Shown here piece after piece: positions 10,354 through 19,717 of a stretch of DNA of 64,000 nt. Under the pieces are notes generated by a model. The model was not told the origin of the DNA, did no database searches, and saw only the letters and a program-made list of their open reading frames with translations. Origin of the DNA: Aminobacter carboxidus (GTDB lineage Bacteria > Pseudomonadota > Alphaproteobacteria > Rhizobiales > Rhizobiaceae); assembly GCF_014863355.1 (NCBI RefSeq), contig NZ_JACZEP010000002.1, positions 124,001 through 188,000 on the forward strand. Reading direction: 5' to 3'. The first letter of the stretch is position 1, and every line of letters begins with the position of its first letter. The position numbers and the translations under genes are program-made.

Positions 10354-11052
10354 TTACCTTCGTCCCTTCGACCCCGCAGGCGCGGCGTTCGCCGCGACCC
10401 AGATGACATGGCGGGCGCCGCTGCCCTTGGTGCTGGCGCGGACCTTGACCTCGTCTGTGACAAAGCCGCTTTCATGCAGGCGTCGCGAAAACGCCTTATC
10501 GGGTCCTTGCGACCAGACCGTCAGCACGCCGCCCGGCTTCAGCGCGGTCTTCGCCGCATAGAGGCCAGTGTAGTTGTAGAGGCTGTCATTGGCGTCGCGC
10601 GACAGCCCCTCGGGGCCATTGTCGACGTCGAGCAGGATCGCGTCATAGGTGCCCATGCCATCGCGGATGACTTTGCCGACATCGCCCACCACCACCTCGA
10701 CGCGCGGGTCGTCGAGGCCGCCTGCGGACAGCTCGGCCATCGGCCCGCGCGCCCATGCGACAACCTCGGGCACCAGTTCGGCAATGACGATGCGGGCATC
10801 CTTGCCGAACAGGGCAAGTGCGGCGCGCAGGGTAAAGCCCATGCCAAGGCCGCCGATCAGGATTTTCGGCTTGGAACGGCCACCGATACGCTCGTGGGCC
10901 AATTTCGCCAGTGCCTCCTCGGAGCCGCTGAGGCGGCTGTTCATCAGCTCGTTGGAGCCGAGCATGATCGAGAATTCGGTGCCGCGCTGCTTGAGGCGCA
11001 GTTCGCCGCCGCCAGGAATCTTCGCGGTGTCGAGTACGATCCAGGGAATCAT
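10354..11052 (-). CDS. Spermidine synthase-like SAM-dependent methyltransferase-fold protein
   Basis: This 232-residue protein has the aminopropyltransferase/spermidine synthase-like Rossmann core: ILIGGLGMGFTLRAAL (motif I, about residues 63-78), VIAELVPEVVAWA (motif II) and YDAILLDVDNGPEG (the catalytic-region Asp). It lacks the N-terminal beta-hairpin domain expected of true spermidine synthases, so it may act as a methyltransferase or an unassigned aminopropyltransferase-like enzyme. The ATG at 11052 has only a poor ribosome site. It converges with the M48 protease gene, with 27 bp between stops. The substrate is not predictable from sequence. Confidence 0.78.
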   Translation of the reverse strand: MIPWIVLDTAKIPGGGELRLKQRGTEFSIMLGSNELMNSRLSGSEEALAKLAHERIGGRSKPKILIGGLGMGFTLRAALALFGKDARIVIAELVPEVVAWARGPMAELSAGGLDDPRVEVVVGDVGKVIRDGMGTYDAILLDVDNGPEGLSRDANDSLYNYTGLYAAKTALKPGGVLTVWSQGPDKAFSRRLHESGFVTDEVKVRASTKGSGARHVIWVAANAAPAGSKGRR

Positions 11053-11160
11053 CGGCGCTGGCTTTCGCTGTGGGACATCATGCGGCGCTCCCTAGCACGG
11101 CACGGCGCAAACGACAGCCTTCGCCCTGCCGGCAGCGGGTTGGCCCGAAGGGTTGGCGGC

Positions 11161-12147
11161 CTAAACCGCCTCCCAGCCATCATGTTCGCCGGCGCGGAAG
11201 ATGGCATCGATGACCTTCTGGTTGAGCACCGACTCCTCGAGCGAAAAGACGTGATCCTTGCCACCTTGCGCTGCGCGCACAAAGGTCTCGACCTGAAGCC
11301 GATACTGCTGCGCACCGGGGAAACGGAACACGGTTGCTTCATTGTGGCCGGCATTGTGCAGTTCGACGCGGTGATGGTCGTAGAGCCCGGCGTTGAACGG
11401 CGAGTGAACCTCGATGAAACCCTTGTCGCCATGGAAGACCATCAGCTGGCGGTTGGCGAGCTGGGTCGACAGGTAGAAGGACAGCTCAAAATCGCCGAAG
11501 TCGGCGCGCACGCTGGAATAGATGTCGGTGCCGAATTTCGGGTCGCGCTCGATGCTCGCCTGCACGCGGTGCGGCTCCTTGCCGGTGGAAAAGCGCGTCG
11601 TCACCGTCGGATAGACGCCGATGTCGGCCAGGGCGCCGCCACCGAGATCGAGCTGGTTGCGCATGTTGTTGGGGTCGACGTTGAAATAGGAAAACGCGCC
11701 CTGGACATGCTTGAGCTTGCCGATCGCACCCGCTGATATCAGGTCGCGTACCTTGAGCCACTGCGGGTGGTAGGTGACCATGAAAGCCTCGGCGACGACC
11801 ACCTTCTTGCGGTCGCGGATGGCGATCAGAGGCGCGATGTCCTGGGCATTCAGCGCCAGCGGCTTTTCGACCAGCACGTGCTTGCCGGCTTCGGCCGCCC
11901 TGGCCGCCCATTCGAGATGCTGCGAGGTCGGCAGCGGGATGTAGACGCCGTCGACAATGTCGGAGGCGAGCAGCTCGTCATAAGAGCCGAAGGCATGCGG
12001 CGCACCGAAGCGGTCGGCCAGCGCCCGGGCCTTGCCGACGTCGCGGCTGGCGACGGCTGCCACCACGCCATTGTCGGAATCGGCGATCGCCGGCAGCAGC
12101 TGGTCGCGGCCGATCTTGGCTGTCGAAAGTACGCCCCAACGAAACAT
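11161..12147 (-). CDS. Gfo/Idh/MocA family NAD(P)-dependent oxidoreductase
   Basis: The 328-residue protein starts [20 protein letters not shown], a Rossmann fold typical of Gfo/Idh/MocA dehydrogenases. It has the nucleotide-proximal EKP motif in [12 protein letters not shown] and an alpha/beta C-terminal domain with [12 protein letters not shown]. Such enzymes oxidise or reduce sugars, inositols or dihydrodiols; the substrate here is unknown. The ATG at 12147 is 4 nt after GGAGG, favouring it over an ATG 15 nt upstream. No sugar transporter or inositol genes are nearby to suggest a pathway. Its neighbour upstream is the yceI-cytochrome b561 pair. Confidence 0.87.
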   Translation of the reverse strand: MFRWGVLSTAKIGRDQLLPAIADSDNGVVAAVASRDVGKARALADRFGAPHAFGSYDELLASDIVDGVYIPLPTSQHLEWAARAAEAGKHVLVEKPLALNAQDIAPLIAIRDRKKVVVAEAFMVTYHPQWLKVRDLISAGAIGKLKHVQGAFSYFNVDPNNMRNQLDLGGGALADIGVYPTVTTRFSTGKEPHRVQASIERDPKFGTDIYSSVRADFGDFELSFYLSTQLANRQLMVFHGDKGFIEVHSPFNAGLYDHHRVELHNAGHNEATVFRFPGAQQYRLQVETFVRAAQGGKDHVFSLEESVLNQKVIDAIFRAGEHDGWEAV

Positions 12148-12237
12148 CTGGCCTCCGAGCACAAAGGGAAAAGCTGGCCTGGTGGCCGCTTCAGGAGATT
12201 GGCGGAAGCGGCCGCCAAATGCCAGAGCCTATCTGGC

Positions 12238-12816
12238 TCAGCCGCGACGCCCACTGAACTCCATGTCGAACGCAACGATGTTGGAATAGATCGGCGTGCC
12301 GACATCCATCTGGTAGCGCGAGCGGAACACCTTGCCACTGACATGGAAGCGGATCTGCCCGCCCTTCATGCCTTGCAGCTCGGCAGTGAATTTTTCGGTG
12401 TTGGTGTGGCCGCGCGCCGTCAGCTGGCCGGTGATGACGGCCGAATTTTCGCCGGTGCGCTGTACGCTGGTCGAGCGGAAGGTGATCTGGCTCGAATTGG
12501 CGACGTCGAAGACGGCGTCCGACTTCAGGAACGCATCGATGCGGCCCTGACCGGTGCCGACGCTGTCGGGGAAGATGGTGATGTCGACCTTGGAGCGGCC
12601 GATATCGCCGCCGTCGATGCGGATCGTGCCCTTGAACTGACCAAAGGCGCCGGCGAGCCCGCCGCCGCCGATCTTGCCGATGGCAAAGCGGATGCTCGAA
12701 CCGCTGCTGGAGATGGCATAGCGCCCGGCGGCATCGGACAGCGCCACCGCCGAGGCGGTGCTGTCGACAAGCCCGAACGCAACGAGCGCTGCAACGCCAA
12801 GAACACGCAAAGACAT
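12238..12816 (-). CDS. YceI family periplasmic lipid-binding protein
   Basis: The 192-residue precursor begins at ATG 12816 with a signal peptide (MSLRVLGVAALVAFGLVDST, cleavage probably after ASAVA). The rest is a YceI-like beta-barrel: GRYAISSSGSSIRFAIGKI, FKGTIRIDGGDI, and the conserved TFRSTSV and ITGQLTARGHT strands. Family members bind polyprenoid or amphiphilic molecules in the periplasm. It is followed upstream by cytochrome b561 (69 bp away, same strand), a recurrent YceI-b561 pairing suggesting a shared redox or isoprenoid-quinone role. The paired role is inferred from context. Confidence 0.88.
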   Translation of the reverse strand: MSLRVLGVAALVAFGLVDSTASAVALSDAAGRYAISSSGSSIRFAIGKIGGGGLAGAFGQFKGTIRIDGGDIGRSKVDITIFPDSVGTGQGRIDAFLKSDAVFDVANSSQITFRSTSVQRTGENSAVITGQLTARGHTNTEKFTAELQGMKGGQIRFHVSGKVFRSRYQMDVGTPIYSNIVAFDMEFSGRRG

Positions 12817-12885
12817 GTCACCATACTCCCTGATGGCACGGCCCGTCGCAGCCGCGCACCGAGACAAACGAACTGGCGGCTGCGC

Positions 12886-13464
12886 CTATTCCGGCTTTCG
12901 CGTCCGGCTTGCGAAAAAGGGCGAAATCATCCTGGCCAGCACGACGTCGCGCTGCCAGAAATGATGGCGAAAGGCCGCCAGAATGTGCAGCACGACCAGG
13001 GCGATCGCGGCATAGGCCAGCCACTTGTGGCCGAAGATCCAGAGATTCTCGGCCTGCTCGGATATGCCGAGCGGCAGATGCGGCATGACGAACAGGTTGA
13101 ACGGCACCGAGGGGATTTCGAGCACCGAGACCGACACCAGCACCCACCCCGACAGCGGCACCACGAGCTGTGCAACGTAGAGCAGAAAATGAACGGCCGG
13201 GGCCGCGCGGCGCTCGACCGGGCCGACCTCCCCGGGCAGCTCAGGTCTCGGATTGGCGAGCCGCCAGCCAATGCGGACGAGCACCAGCCCGAGCAGCAGG
13301 AAACCGAAGGATTTGTGCAGCTGGATCAGCGCGAAGGCGGTGCGCTGGCTGGTCATGCGCACCATCGTCCAGCCAAGCACGAACTGGCCGATGAAGATCA
13401 GCCCGATCAGCCAATGAAGGACGATCGCGGCCCAGCCGTAGCGGGTGTTGGTGTTGCGCAGCAT
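12886..13464 (-). CDS. Cytochrome b561
   Basis: The 192-residue inner-membrane protein has four transmembrane helices with candidate haem-ligating histidines in VLHWLIG, QLHKSFG, FGHKWLAY and VLHILAAFRHHF, matching bacterial cytochrome b561 (CybB). These dihaem proteins pass electrons between quinols and periplasmic acceptors, including superoxide in E. coli. The frame could start at a GTG three codons earlier; the ATG at 13464 has a GAGG ribosome site 8 nt upstream and is preferred. It probably forms a unit with the downstream yceI gene. Confidence 0.9.
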   Translation of the reverse strand: MLRNTNTRYGWAAIVLHWLIGLIFIGQFVLGWTMVRMTSQRTAFALIQLHKSFGFLLLGLVLVRIGWRLANPRPELPGEVGPVERRAAPAVHFLLYVAQLVVPLSGWVLVSVSVLEIPSVPFNLFVMPHLPLGISEQAENLWIFGHKWLAYAAIALVVLHILAAFRHHFWQRDVVLARMISPFFASRTRKPE

Positions 13465-13521
13465 CGACGCCACCTCGGTCGCACAACGAATCTGGGGCGG
13501 AATTCGTCCCGGAACAGGCGC

Positions 13522-14121
13522 CTACCAGTCGAAGACGGTGACCTCCGGCCACATCTGCCTGGCGCGCCGGCCCTTGGCCTCATGGGTGGCGCGGTTGTCG
13601 TTGCGATGGTTGGGCGTGATCCGGAAGGCGAAAATGTCGTCGAGGCCGAACGGCGCCCAGACCTGCGGTGTGCCATCGACAAGGGCGAGGCCGACGGCAT
13701 GGGTGCGCGAGGCGAAGTGTTCGAGCGACTCGGCACTGGAGCCGAGCGGGGCGCGAGGCGAACCGAAATGATCCTCGAACCAGAGATGGACGCGGGCCTG
13801 GTTGCGAATCTCGACCGGCAGCGGCAGATGCGCGAAGGCGTCAGTGCCTCGGCGGATGATAGCGTCCTCGGCCTCCCAGGAGAGGTCCGAACCGTCGAAA
13901 TAGAACAGGTCGACATCCTTGATGCCGTGGCCGGCAGGACGGCCGGTCAGACGGTTCCAGACGCTGTTGTAGAGCGCGCCGGAAACCAGCATCCATTGCG
14001 GCAGGTCAAGCTTGTCGGCCGCAGCGAGCGCGGGACGGACGATCGGGTCGGCGAGGAGAATGTCGAGCAGGACCTGCCGCTGGTCTTCAAACGGCAGGCC
14101 CTTATATCGCAGATGCTCCAT
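13522..14121 (-). CDS. Nucleotidyltransferase-like protein (DUF925/NTP_transf_6)
   Basis: The 199-residue protein has LVSGALYNSVWNRLTGRP followed by GIKDVDLFYFDGSDLSWEAED, matching the NTP_transf_6 (DUF925) family, whose G-S/G-x...DxDxxYxD pattern resembles minimal nucleotidyltransferases. The presumed metal-binding acidic pair is the D-V-D of KDVDLFYF. The C-terminal part has the family motif WPEVTVFDW. The substrate is unknown. The start is taken at ATG 14121 because the longer frame needs a TTG. It follows pheT on the same strand with an 18-bp gap and may be co-transcribed with it. Confidence 0.8.
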   Translation of the reverse strand: MEHLRYKGLPFEDQRQVLLDILLADPIVRPALAAADKLDLPQWMLVSGALYNSVWNRLTGRPAGHGIKDVDLFYFDGSDLSWEAEDAIIRRGTDAFAHLPLPVEIRNQARVHLWFEDHFGSPRAPLGSSAESLEHFASRTHAVGLALVDGTPQVWAPFGLDDIFAFRITPNHRNDNRATHEAKGRRARQMWPEVTVFDW

Positions 14122-14139
14122 GCCGCACCCCAAGGATGG

Positions 14140-16545
14140 TCAGCTGCGCAGCACGCCGCCGGTCTGCTTCTTGACGTTGTCGATGATGCGGGCGGCAAGT
14201 GCTTCGAAATCCTGGTCGGTCAAGGTCTTTTCGACCGGCTGGATCGACACCTCGATGGCGATCGACTTCTTGCCTTCGCCGAGCGAGGCACCTTCGAAGA
14301 TGTCGAACACCGAAACGGCAGTGATCAGCTTCTTGTCGGCGGCAAGTGCGGCGCGGGTCAGCGTGCCGGCCTCGACGGCCTTGTCGACGACGAAGGCGAA
14401 GTCGCGCTTGACCGCCTGGAAGGCCGAAAGTTCGAGCTTGGGCTTGGTCTTGGTCGGCTTGGCCTTGGGCTCGGGAACGGCATCGACATAGACCTCGAAG
14501 CCGCAGAGCGGGCCCGATACGTCGAGACCTTCGAGCGTCCTGGGGTGGAACTCGCCGAAGGTGCCGAGCACGACCTTGGGGCCGAGCTTGATCACGCCGG
14601 AACGGCCCGGGTGGTACCAGGCCGGCGCGCCAATCTCGATCTGCAGCCGGTCAATAGGTGCGCCGCAGGCTTCGAGCGCAGCGATGGCATCGGCCTTGGC
14701 GTCGAAAACACCGACATTGCCTGAATTGCCCGACCAGTTGCGACCCGAACCTTCGAGCTTGGCGGTGCCGCGACGGACGCCCGCGGCGACGCGACGCTGG
14801 CCTTCGGCCGTGTCGTTTTCATAGACGCCGGAGACCTCGAACAATGCGACGTCGCTGAGGCCACGATCGGCATTGCGCTGGGCAGCGGCGATCAGGCCGG
14901 GCAGCAGCGAAGGCCGCATGTCGGACATATCCGAGGCGATCGGGTTCGATAGCTTGAGGCTGTCCTGGCCGCCGCCGAACAGCTCGGCATGCTTGGCCGG
15001 GATGAACGACCAGGTGACGGCCTCCATCATGCCACGCACGGCGAGCGCGCGCCGAGCCGAGCGGGTGCGGATCTGCAGCGTGGTCAGGATCTTGCCATTG
15101 ACGGCGTCATGCGCGCCGAGCGGCTGCGGCGCGATGTTATCGACACCGTGGATACGCATGACTTCTTCGACCAGATCGGCCTTGCCATCGACATCGGGAC
15201 GCCAGGACGGCACGGTGACATCAACGACGTCGCCATCACCCTTCGGCATGAAGCCGAGACGGGTCAGGATAGCGAGGCTTTCGGCCTTCGGCACTTCGAT
15301 GCCGGTCAGGCGCTTGATCTCGGAAAGCGGCAGGGAAACCACCTTGGCTGTGTAGCCAGCATAACCTGTCACATCGGTCTTGGTCGGCTGACCGCCGCAG
15401 AGCTCCAGCACCAGCTTGGTTGCCAGCTCGACACCCGGAACCATGAATTCGGGGTCGACGCCACGCTCGAAGCGATAGCGTGCATCTGTGATGATGCCGA
15501 GTGCACGGCCGGTGCGGGCCGTGGTGATCGGGTCCCACAGAGCGGATTCGATCAACACGTCAGTGGTGTTTTCGTCGCAACCGGAATGCTCGCCACCCAT
15601 GATGCCGGCAATCGACTCGACGCCATTGTCGTCGGCGATGACACACATCTCAGGTGTCAGCACATATTCGCGACCGTCGAGCGCCATGACCTTGTCGCCG
15701 TCGCGGCCACGACGAACGACCAGATTGCCGGCGACCTTTTTGGCATCGAAGACGTGCAGCGGGCGGCCACGGTCGAAGGTGACGTAGTTGGTGATGTCGA
15801 CCAGCGCATTGATCGGGCGTAGGCCGATGGCGAGCAGGCGCTGCTGCATCCACTTTGGCGAGGGGCCGTTGTTGACACCGCGCACCAGACGGAGCGCGAA
15901 GCCGGGGCACAGTTCCGGCGCCTCGATCGAAACCTTGACCGGGCAAGCGCCCTCGCCGTCAACCGGCTCCACGGCGCCGTAAATCAATTTTCCGAGCCCG
16001 CTCGCCGCGAGATCACGCGCGATGCCATGGACGCTGGTGGCGTCGGGGCGGTTGGGCGTCAGGTTGATCTCGATGACCGGATCGTCGAGTTGGGCATAGG
16101 TGGCGAAGGACGTGCCAACAGGCGCATCGGCCGGCAGGTCGATGATGCCGTTGTGCTCGTCCGACAGCTGCAGTTCGCGCTCGGAGCACATCATGCCGTG
16201 GCTTTCGACACCGCGGATCTTGCCGACCGACAGCGTGACGTCGATGCCGGGAACGTAGGCGCCGGGAGCGGCGAAGGCGCCGATCAGGCCGGCCCGCGCA
16301 TTAGGCGCGCCACAAACGACCTGGACGGGTTTGCCGTCGCCGGTGTCGACGGTCAGCACCTGCAACTTGTCGGCGTCAGGATGCCTGCTTGCCGTCAGCA
16401 CCTTGGCGATGACGAAGGGCTTGAGTGCCGCCTTGTCGTCGACGGATTCGACTTCGAGGCCGATCGAGGTCAGCCGCTCGACGATCTGCTCGAGCGAGGC
16501 GTCGGTGTCGAGATGGTCCTTGAGCCAGGAGAGGGTGAATTTCAT
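14140..16545 (-). CDS. pheT: Phenylalanine--tRNA ligase beta subunit
   Basis: PheT (801 residues) pairs with PheS as an alpha2-beta2 enzyme charging tRNA-Phe. It starts [19 protein letters not shown] and has the N-terminal tRNA-binding (OB) domain with VVCGAPNAR (about 80-90), B3/B4 editing-domain segments, a B5 domain and a C-terminal FDX-ACB anticodon-binding domain near [17 protein letters not shown]. Length is standard. The true start is ATG 16545, which overlaps the stop of the ASCH gene as ATGA, so translation is probably coupled to it rather than directly to pheS. Confidence 0.98.
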   Translation of the reverse strand: MKFTLSWLKDHLDTDASLEQIVERLTSIGLEVESVDDKAALKPFVIAKVLTASRHPDADKLQVLTVDTGDGKPVQVVCGAPNARAGLIGAFAAPGAYVPGIDVTLSVGKIRGVESHGMMCSERELQLSDEHNGIIDLPADAPVGTSFATYAQLDDPVIEINLTPNRPDATSVHGIARDLAASGLGKLIYGAVEPVDGEGACPVKVSIEAPELCPGFALRLVRGVNNGPSPKWMQQRLLAIGLRPINALVDITNYVTFDRGRPLHVFDAKKVAGNLVVRRGRDGDKVMALDGREYVLTPEMCVIADDNGVESIAGIMGGEHSGCDENTTDVLIESALWDPITTARTGRALGIITDARYRFERGVDPEFMVPGVELATKLVLELCGGQPTKTDVTGYAGYTAKVVSLPLSEIKRLTGIEVPKAESLAILTRLGFMPKGDGDVVDVTVPSWRPDVDGKADLVEEVMRIHGVDNIAPQPLGAHDAVNGKILTTLQIRTRSARRALAVRGMMEAVTWSFIPAKHAELFGGGQDSLKLSNPIASDMSDMRPSLLPGLIAAAQRNADRGLSDVALFEVSGVYENDTAEGQRRVAAGVRRGTAKLEGSGRNWSGNSGNVGVFDAKADAIAALEACGAPIDRLQIEIGAPAWYHPGRSGVIKLGPKVVLGTFGEFHPRTLEGLDVSGPLCGFEVYVDAVPEPKAKPTKTKPKLELSAFQAVKRDFAFVVDKAVEAGTLTRAALAADKKLITAVSVFDIFEGASLGEGKKSIAIEVSIQPVEKTLTDQDFEALAARIIDNVKKQTGGVLRS

Positions 16546-16973
16546 GGGTTCACTCGTTTCGTGTCGTTGCGGTCGAGCACTTCCACCAGCCGGAACCGCT
16601 CGCAAACCAAAATCATGTCAGGCGAAAAGCCGCCATTGCGGGCGAAATAGCCCTCGTGGGCCTCGCGCCAATATTCGTAGGACAGGTCGCCCTCGCCTTC
16701 GGCGGCAGCAAACTCGGCATCGACCTCGTCGAAGCGACGCTGGATCGCCTCGACTGTCTCGATGACCGCGGCGCGCCGACCCTGGCCATCGAGCACGACG
16801 TCGCGGCGGCCGACCTCAGGCACCGGCTCGTCGCCGCCGTAATCGCGCAACGCACCGCAGGTCGCGGTCTTGCGGCCCGACAGCACCAGCGCCAACAGCT
16901 CGTCGGCGAGCTCCGGGCTGTCGCCAAAAGCGAAGGTCACCGCACCGGCATATCGGTCGGCGGCTTCACTCAT
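16542..16973 (-). CDS. ASCH domain protein embedded between pheS and pheT
   Basis: The 143-residue protein has the ASCH (activating-signal-cointegrator homology) pattern: an early [21 protein letters not shown] with the GxKxxT-type loop, a [14 protein letters not shown] strand and a late [14 protein letters not shown] segment. ASCH domains share a PUA-like fold and bind or process RNA or nucleosides; E. coli YqfB, a small ASCH protein, is an amidohydrolase of N4-acetylcytidine. Both ends overlap neighbours by 4 nt (ATGA at 16970-16973 with pheS and at 16542-16545 with pheT), implying tight translational coupling. The specific activity here is unknown. Confidence 0.85.
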   Translation of the reverse strand: MSEAADRYAGAVTFAFGDSPELADELLALVLSGRKTATCGALRDYGGDEPVPEVGRRDVVLDGQGRRAAVIETVEAIQRRFDEVDAEFAAAEGEGDLSYEYWREAHEGYFARNGGFSPDMILVCERFRLVEVLDRNDTKRVNP

Positions 16974-18055
16974 GCGCTCAGGCCACCGAACAGCGTCGGG
17001 ATGTCGAGCGGGCGGAAGCCGTAATGCTGAAGCCAGCGCACATCGGCGTCGAAGAAGGCGCGCAGGTCGGGCATGCCGTATTTCAGCATGGCGATGCGGT
17101 CGATGCCCATGCCCCAGGCAAAACCCTGGTACTCGTCAGGATCGAGGCCACCATGGCGCAGCACGTTCGGGTGAACCATGCCGCAGCCGAGGATCTCCAT
17201 CCAGTCGTTGCCTTCGCCGAAGCGCACTTCGCCCGGCCGCGAACGGTCGCACTGGATGTCGACCTCGAGGCTCGGCTCGGTGAACGGGAAGAACGACGGA
17301 CGGAAGCGCATCTTGACGGACGGCACCTCGAAGAACGCCTTGCAGAACTCCTCCAGCACCCACTTCATGTTGGCGATGTTGGCGGTCTTGTCGATCACCA
17401 GGCCCTCGACCTGATGGAACATCGGCGAGTGCGTCGCGTCTGAATCCTGGCGGTAGGTTTTTCCAGGGATGACGATGCGAATCGGCGGCTTCTGCGTCTC
17501 CATGGTGCGGATCTGTACCGGCGAGGTATGGGTGCGCAAAAGCTTGCGCTCGCCATTGGCGTCAGGCGGGAAGAAGAAGGTGTCGTGCATCTCGCGCGCC
17601 GGATGTCCCTCGGGGAAGTTCAGCGCGGTGAAATTGTAGTGGTCGGTCTCGACATCGGGACCTTCGGCTATGGCGAAGCCGAGATCGCCGAAGATCGCCG
17701 CGATCTCGTCGATGACCTGGCTGATCGGATGGATGCGGCCACGCTCGGCCGGAGACTGGCGCACCGGCAAGGTGACGTCGACCTTTTCGGCGATCAGGCG
17801 GGCATTGATGGCGACGTCGCGCAGTTCGCTCTTGCGGGCGGTCAGCGCATCGGTGACGCGGTTCTTGAGGCCGTTGATAACGGGCCCCTTGGTCTGGCGC
17901 TCCTCGGGGCTCATCGCGCCGAGCGTCTTCAGCATCTCCGAGACCGAGCCCTTCTTGCCGAGGGCTGCGACGCGCACCGCCTCGATCGCCTGCTCGTCGG
18001 CGGCGGAAGCGATGTCGCTCAGCAGCGATTGTTCGAGAGTTTCAAGATCGCTCAT
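16970..18055 (-). CDS. pheS: Phenylalanine--tRNA ligase alpha subunit
   Basis: PheS (361 residues, the usual alphaproteobacterial length) is the catalytic subunit. It has an N-terminal coiled-coil arm (about residues 1-90) and class II synthetase motifs: [19 protein letters not shown], the motif 2 loop containing [11 protein letters not shown], and motif 3 [14 protein letters not shown]. The ATG at 18055 follows a GGA-containing site. A strong hairpin-T-run lies 48 nt upstream and either terminates rplT transcription or attenuates pheS. Its stop overlaps the next start by ATGA. Confidence 0.98.
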   Translation of the reverse strand: MSDLETLEQSLLSDIASAADEQAIEAVRVAALGKKGSVSEMLKTLGAMSPEERQTKGPVINGLKNRVTDALTARKSELRDVAINARLIAEKVDVTLPVRQSPAERGRIHPISQVIDEIAAIFGDLGFAIAEGPDVETDHYNFTALNFPEGHPAREMHDTFFFPPDANGERKLLRTHTSPVQIRTMETQKPPIRIVIPGKTYRQDSDATHSPMFHQVEGLVIDKTANIANMKWVLEEFCKAFFEVPSVKMRFRPSFFPFTEPSLEVDIQCDRSRPGEVRFGEGNDWMEILGCGMVHPNVLRHGGLDPDEYQGFAWGMGIDRIAMLKYGMPDLRAFFDADVRWLQHYGFRPLDIPTLFGGLSA

Positions 18056-18102
18056 GGTCCAGTTCCGTTGCGGCCCTAGCGGCCCTTCGTTGCGGCAAAG
18101 AA

Positions 18103-18133
18103 AAACCCGCGCCAGCCGTGCCAGCGCGGGTTT
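18103..18133 (-). terminator. Intrinsic terminator (or attenuator) between rplT and pheS
   Basis: A perfect 10-bp stem, AAACCCGCGC / GCGCGGGTTT, with an 11-nt loop is followed on the minus strand by a TTTTTCTTTG tail. It lies 37 nt past the rplT stop and 48 nt before the pheS ATG. It most simply ends the rpmI-rplT message. Because pheST operons in enterics are attenuated, an attenuator role is possible, but I saw no clear Phe-rich leader peptide. Confidence 0.85.
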
Positions 18134-18169
18134 CCCAAATCAAGTCTGTGATGCTTGGGAAGGCGCTGG

Positions 18170-18571
18170 TTAAGCAACAGCGCTTTCAAAAGCATTCGGG
18201 GTGGTGTTCTTGAGGTATTCAAGAGCAACCTTGGCCTTGGCCACGAGCGTGGCGAATGCCTGCGGCTCATGGATTGCCATGTCGGAGAGGATCTTGCGAT
18301 CGATCTCGATGTTGGCCTTGTTCAGGCCGTCGATGAAGCGGCCATATGTCAGGCCGTGCTCGCGGACCGCTGCGTTGATACGCTGGACCCACAGGGCGCG
18401 GAAGTTGCGCTTGCGGTTCTTGCGGTCGCGGTAAGCGTACTGCTTCGACTTTTCCACCGCCTGCTTGGCAATGCGGATGGTGTTCTTGCGGCGGCCGTAG
18501 AAACCCTTGGCCTGCTCGAGAACCTTCTTGTGCTTGGCGTGGGCGGTAACGCCTCTTTTTACACGTGCCAT
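18170..18571 (-). CDS. rplT: 50S ribosomal protein L20
   Basis: This 133-residue basic protein starts [20 protein letters not shown] and contains [17 protein letters not shown] and the [18 protein letters not shown] signature, diagnostic for L20, an early 50S assembly protein binding 23S rRNA domain I. In E. coli L20 also represses its own operon by binding the rpmI leader. The ATG at 18571 is 8 nt after GGAG. It follows rpmI by 35 nt and is the promoter-distal gene of the rpmI-rplT unit. Confidence 0.98.
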   Translation of the reverse strand: MARVKRGVTAHAKHKKVLEQAKGFYGRRKNTIRIAKQAVEKSKQYAYRDRKNRKRNFRALWVQRINAAVREHGLTYGRFIDGLNKANIEIDRKILSDMAIHEPQAFATLVAKAKVALEYLKNTTPNAFESAVA

Positions 18572-18606
18572 GTCATGATCTCCTTATAACGCTGTCCAGG
18601 CCGGGC

Positions 18607-18810
18607 TCAGAGGCCGTTCGGCAGAAAATTCTTGATGACCTTCTTGGCATCCGGTTCAGCCAGAACCATCGTGCCACGGGCATCGCGAATGAACTTGTTG
18701 GTGCGCTTGATCATGCCATGGCGCTTGCCAGCGGCAGCCGCCAGGACTTTGCCAGTCGCGGTGATCTTGAACCGCTTCTTGGCCGCGGACTTGGTCTTCA
18801 TCTTGGGCAT
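18607..18810 (-). CDS. rpmI: 50S ribosomal protein L35
   Basis: The 67-residue product [20 protein letters not shown] ... [13 protein letters not shown] is L35, a small basic 50S protein. The frame is open 11 codons upstream, but the ATG at 18810 has GGAG 8 nt before it and gives the family N terminus. A sigma-70-like promoter (18953-18981) and a hairpin with U-rich tail (18911-18940) lie in its leader, making leader-mediated control plausible. Confidence 0.97.
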   Translation of the reverse strand: MPKMKTKSAAKKRFKITATGKVLAAAAGKRHGMIKRTNKFIRDARGTMVLAEPDAKKVIKNFLPNGL

Positions 18811-18910
18811 TTTGCTACTCCGTTCTTCAGGATTTCTCGGCACCCGAAAGTGCTGCGAAATCCCTTCATGTTGTTGTTTTCAGGCCGACCAAAGCCCGAA
18901 AAGCAAATGA

Positions 18911-18940
18911 AACCGCCACGGCATGCCCTGCCGGGCGGTT
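18911..18940 (-). promoter_or_regulatory. Two-tier hairpin with U-rich tail upstream of rpmI (leader attenuator or terminator of the upstream gene)
   Basis: On the minus strand AACCGCC and CGGCA pair with TGCCG and GGCGGTT around a 5-nt loop with one bulge, followed by TTTCATTTGCTTTT. It lies 80 nt past the stop of the methyltransferase-like gene and just after a predicted rpmI promoter. It could therefore end the upstream transcript or act in the rpmI leader. Confidence 0.6.
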
Positions 18941-18952
18941 CTGGGACGCGGC

Positions 18953-18981
18953 TATATACGCGGAAGCCGCGCAATGCGCAA
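18953..18981 (-). promoter_or_regulatory. Predicted sigma-70-type promoter for rpmI-rplT
   Basis: On the minus strand TTGCGC (18981-18976), a 17-bp spacer and TATATA (18958-18953) resemble a housekeeping promoter. Start of transcription would be near 18946, giving a leader of about 135 nt that opens with the hairpin at 18911-18940. Match and spacing are seen; activity is inferred. Confidence 0.55.
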
Positions 18982-19019
18982 CACCCGCAAATGCAGCAAT
19001 TGCAATGAATCTCTGGGGT

Positions 19020-19646
19020 TCAGGGTATGCGGAACAGCACTGGGAGCACGCCCGTGACCTGGGCATGGTCGATCAGCTCGAACACCGGCAGCGCGACGAG
19101 GAACACAAGGCCATCGAGCAAGGTGTTGAGCAGCAGCTTGGGCCGGAAGCTGGCCGTCTCGCCTTCCTGATAGAGCGAGAGCCTGGGGAAGAAGCGCGGC
19201 ACCCTGGCGACATAGGCATGGTATGCGGGACCGAACAGTTCGCCGAGGTGCCGTTCCTCGCGCAGGATGACGATGTGAAAGGCGGCGGCACAAAGGGCCG
19301 CGAAGCCGATTGTCGCGACAATCGAGCCCATCTGCGCGCCGACGCCGGCGGCGGCCAGCGTCGAAAAGACGTAAAGCGGATTGCGGGTGATGGAATACGG
19401 ACCGCCGGTGACGACCTCACCCGATTTGCGCCCGCCAATATAAAGCGTGCACCACAAGCGACCGACGATGCCGAGGAAGATCAGCAGGATGCCGACCATC
19501 TCGACGACCTCGTGCACGGTGGTATCGGGCGGAAAGGTCGACTGGCCGAACAGCAACGCCGCAAACATCGCAACGACCATCGCGGCCAGCACGAGCCGGC
19601 GCATGCTCTGGTATCGGCCCAGCCCCGACATACCGTTGTTACTCAT
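19020..19646 (-). CDS. Isoprenylcysteine carboxyl methyltransferase-like membrane protein
   Basis: The 208-residue protein has about five hydrophobic helices. Its C-terminal half has the ICMT/phospholipid methyltransferase signature GGPYSITRNPLYVFSTLAAAG and then ILREERHLGELFGPAYHAY, the SAM-binding EExxL region. Bacteria carrying this fold methylate unknown small molecules or lipids, not prenylated proteins in any proven case. The ATG at 19646 is used; no strong ribosome site is visible. It sits between infC and rpmI, which are normally adjacent, and is flanked by hairpins on both sides, suggesting an independent unit. Confidence 0.85.
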   Translation of the reverse strand: MSNNGMSGLGRYQSMRRLVLAAMVVAMFAALLFGQSTFPPDTTVHEVVEMVGILLIFLGIVGRLWCTLYIGGRKSGEVVTGGPYSITRNPLYVFSTLAAAGVGAQMGSIVATIGFAALCAAAFHIVILREERHLGELFGPAYHAYVARVPRFFPRLSLYQEGETASFRPKLLLNTLLDGLVFLVALPVFELIDHAQVTGVLPVLFRIP

Positions 19647-19717
19647 GCCAGCCCAGCCGCCAGCCGTCCCTGCACGGGCAGGTCAGCCGTTCGGCACCCT
19701 TGAGAAGGAAGAATGTC

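Noticed and set aside
11767-14724. Long plus-strand open frame of nearly 1 kb codons crossing five minus-strand genes
   Set aside because: It spans gene ends and intergenic terminators of well-identified genes and has Arg/His/Gly-rich composition typical of antisense translation.
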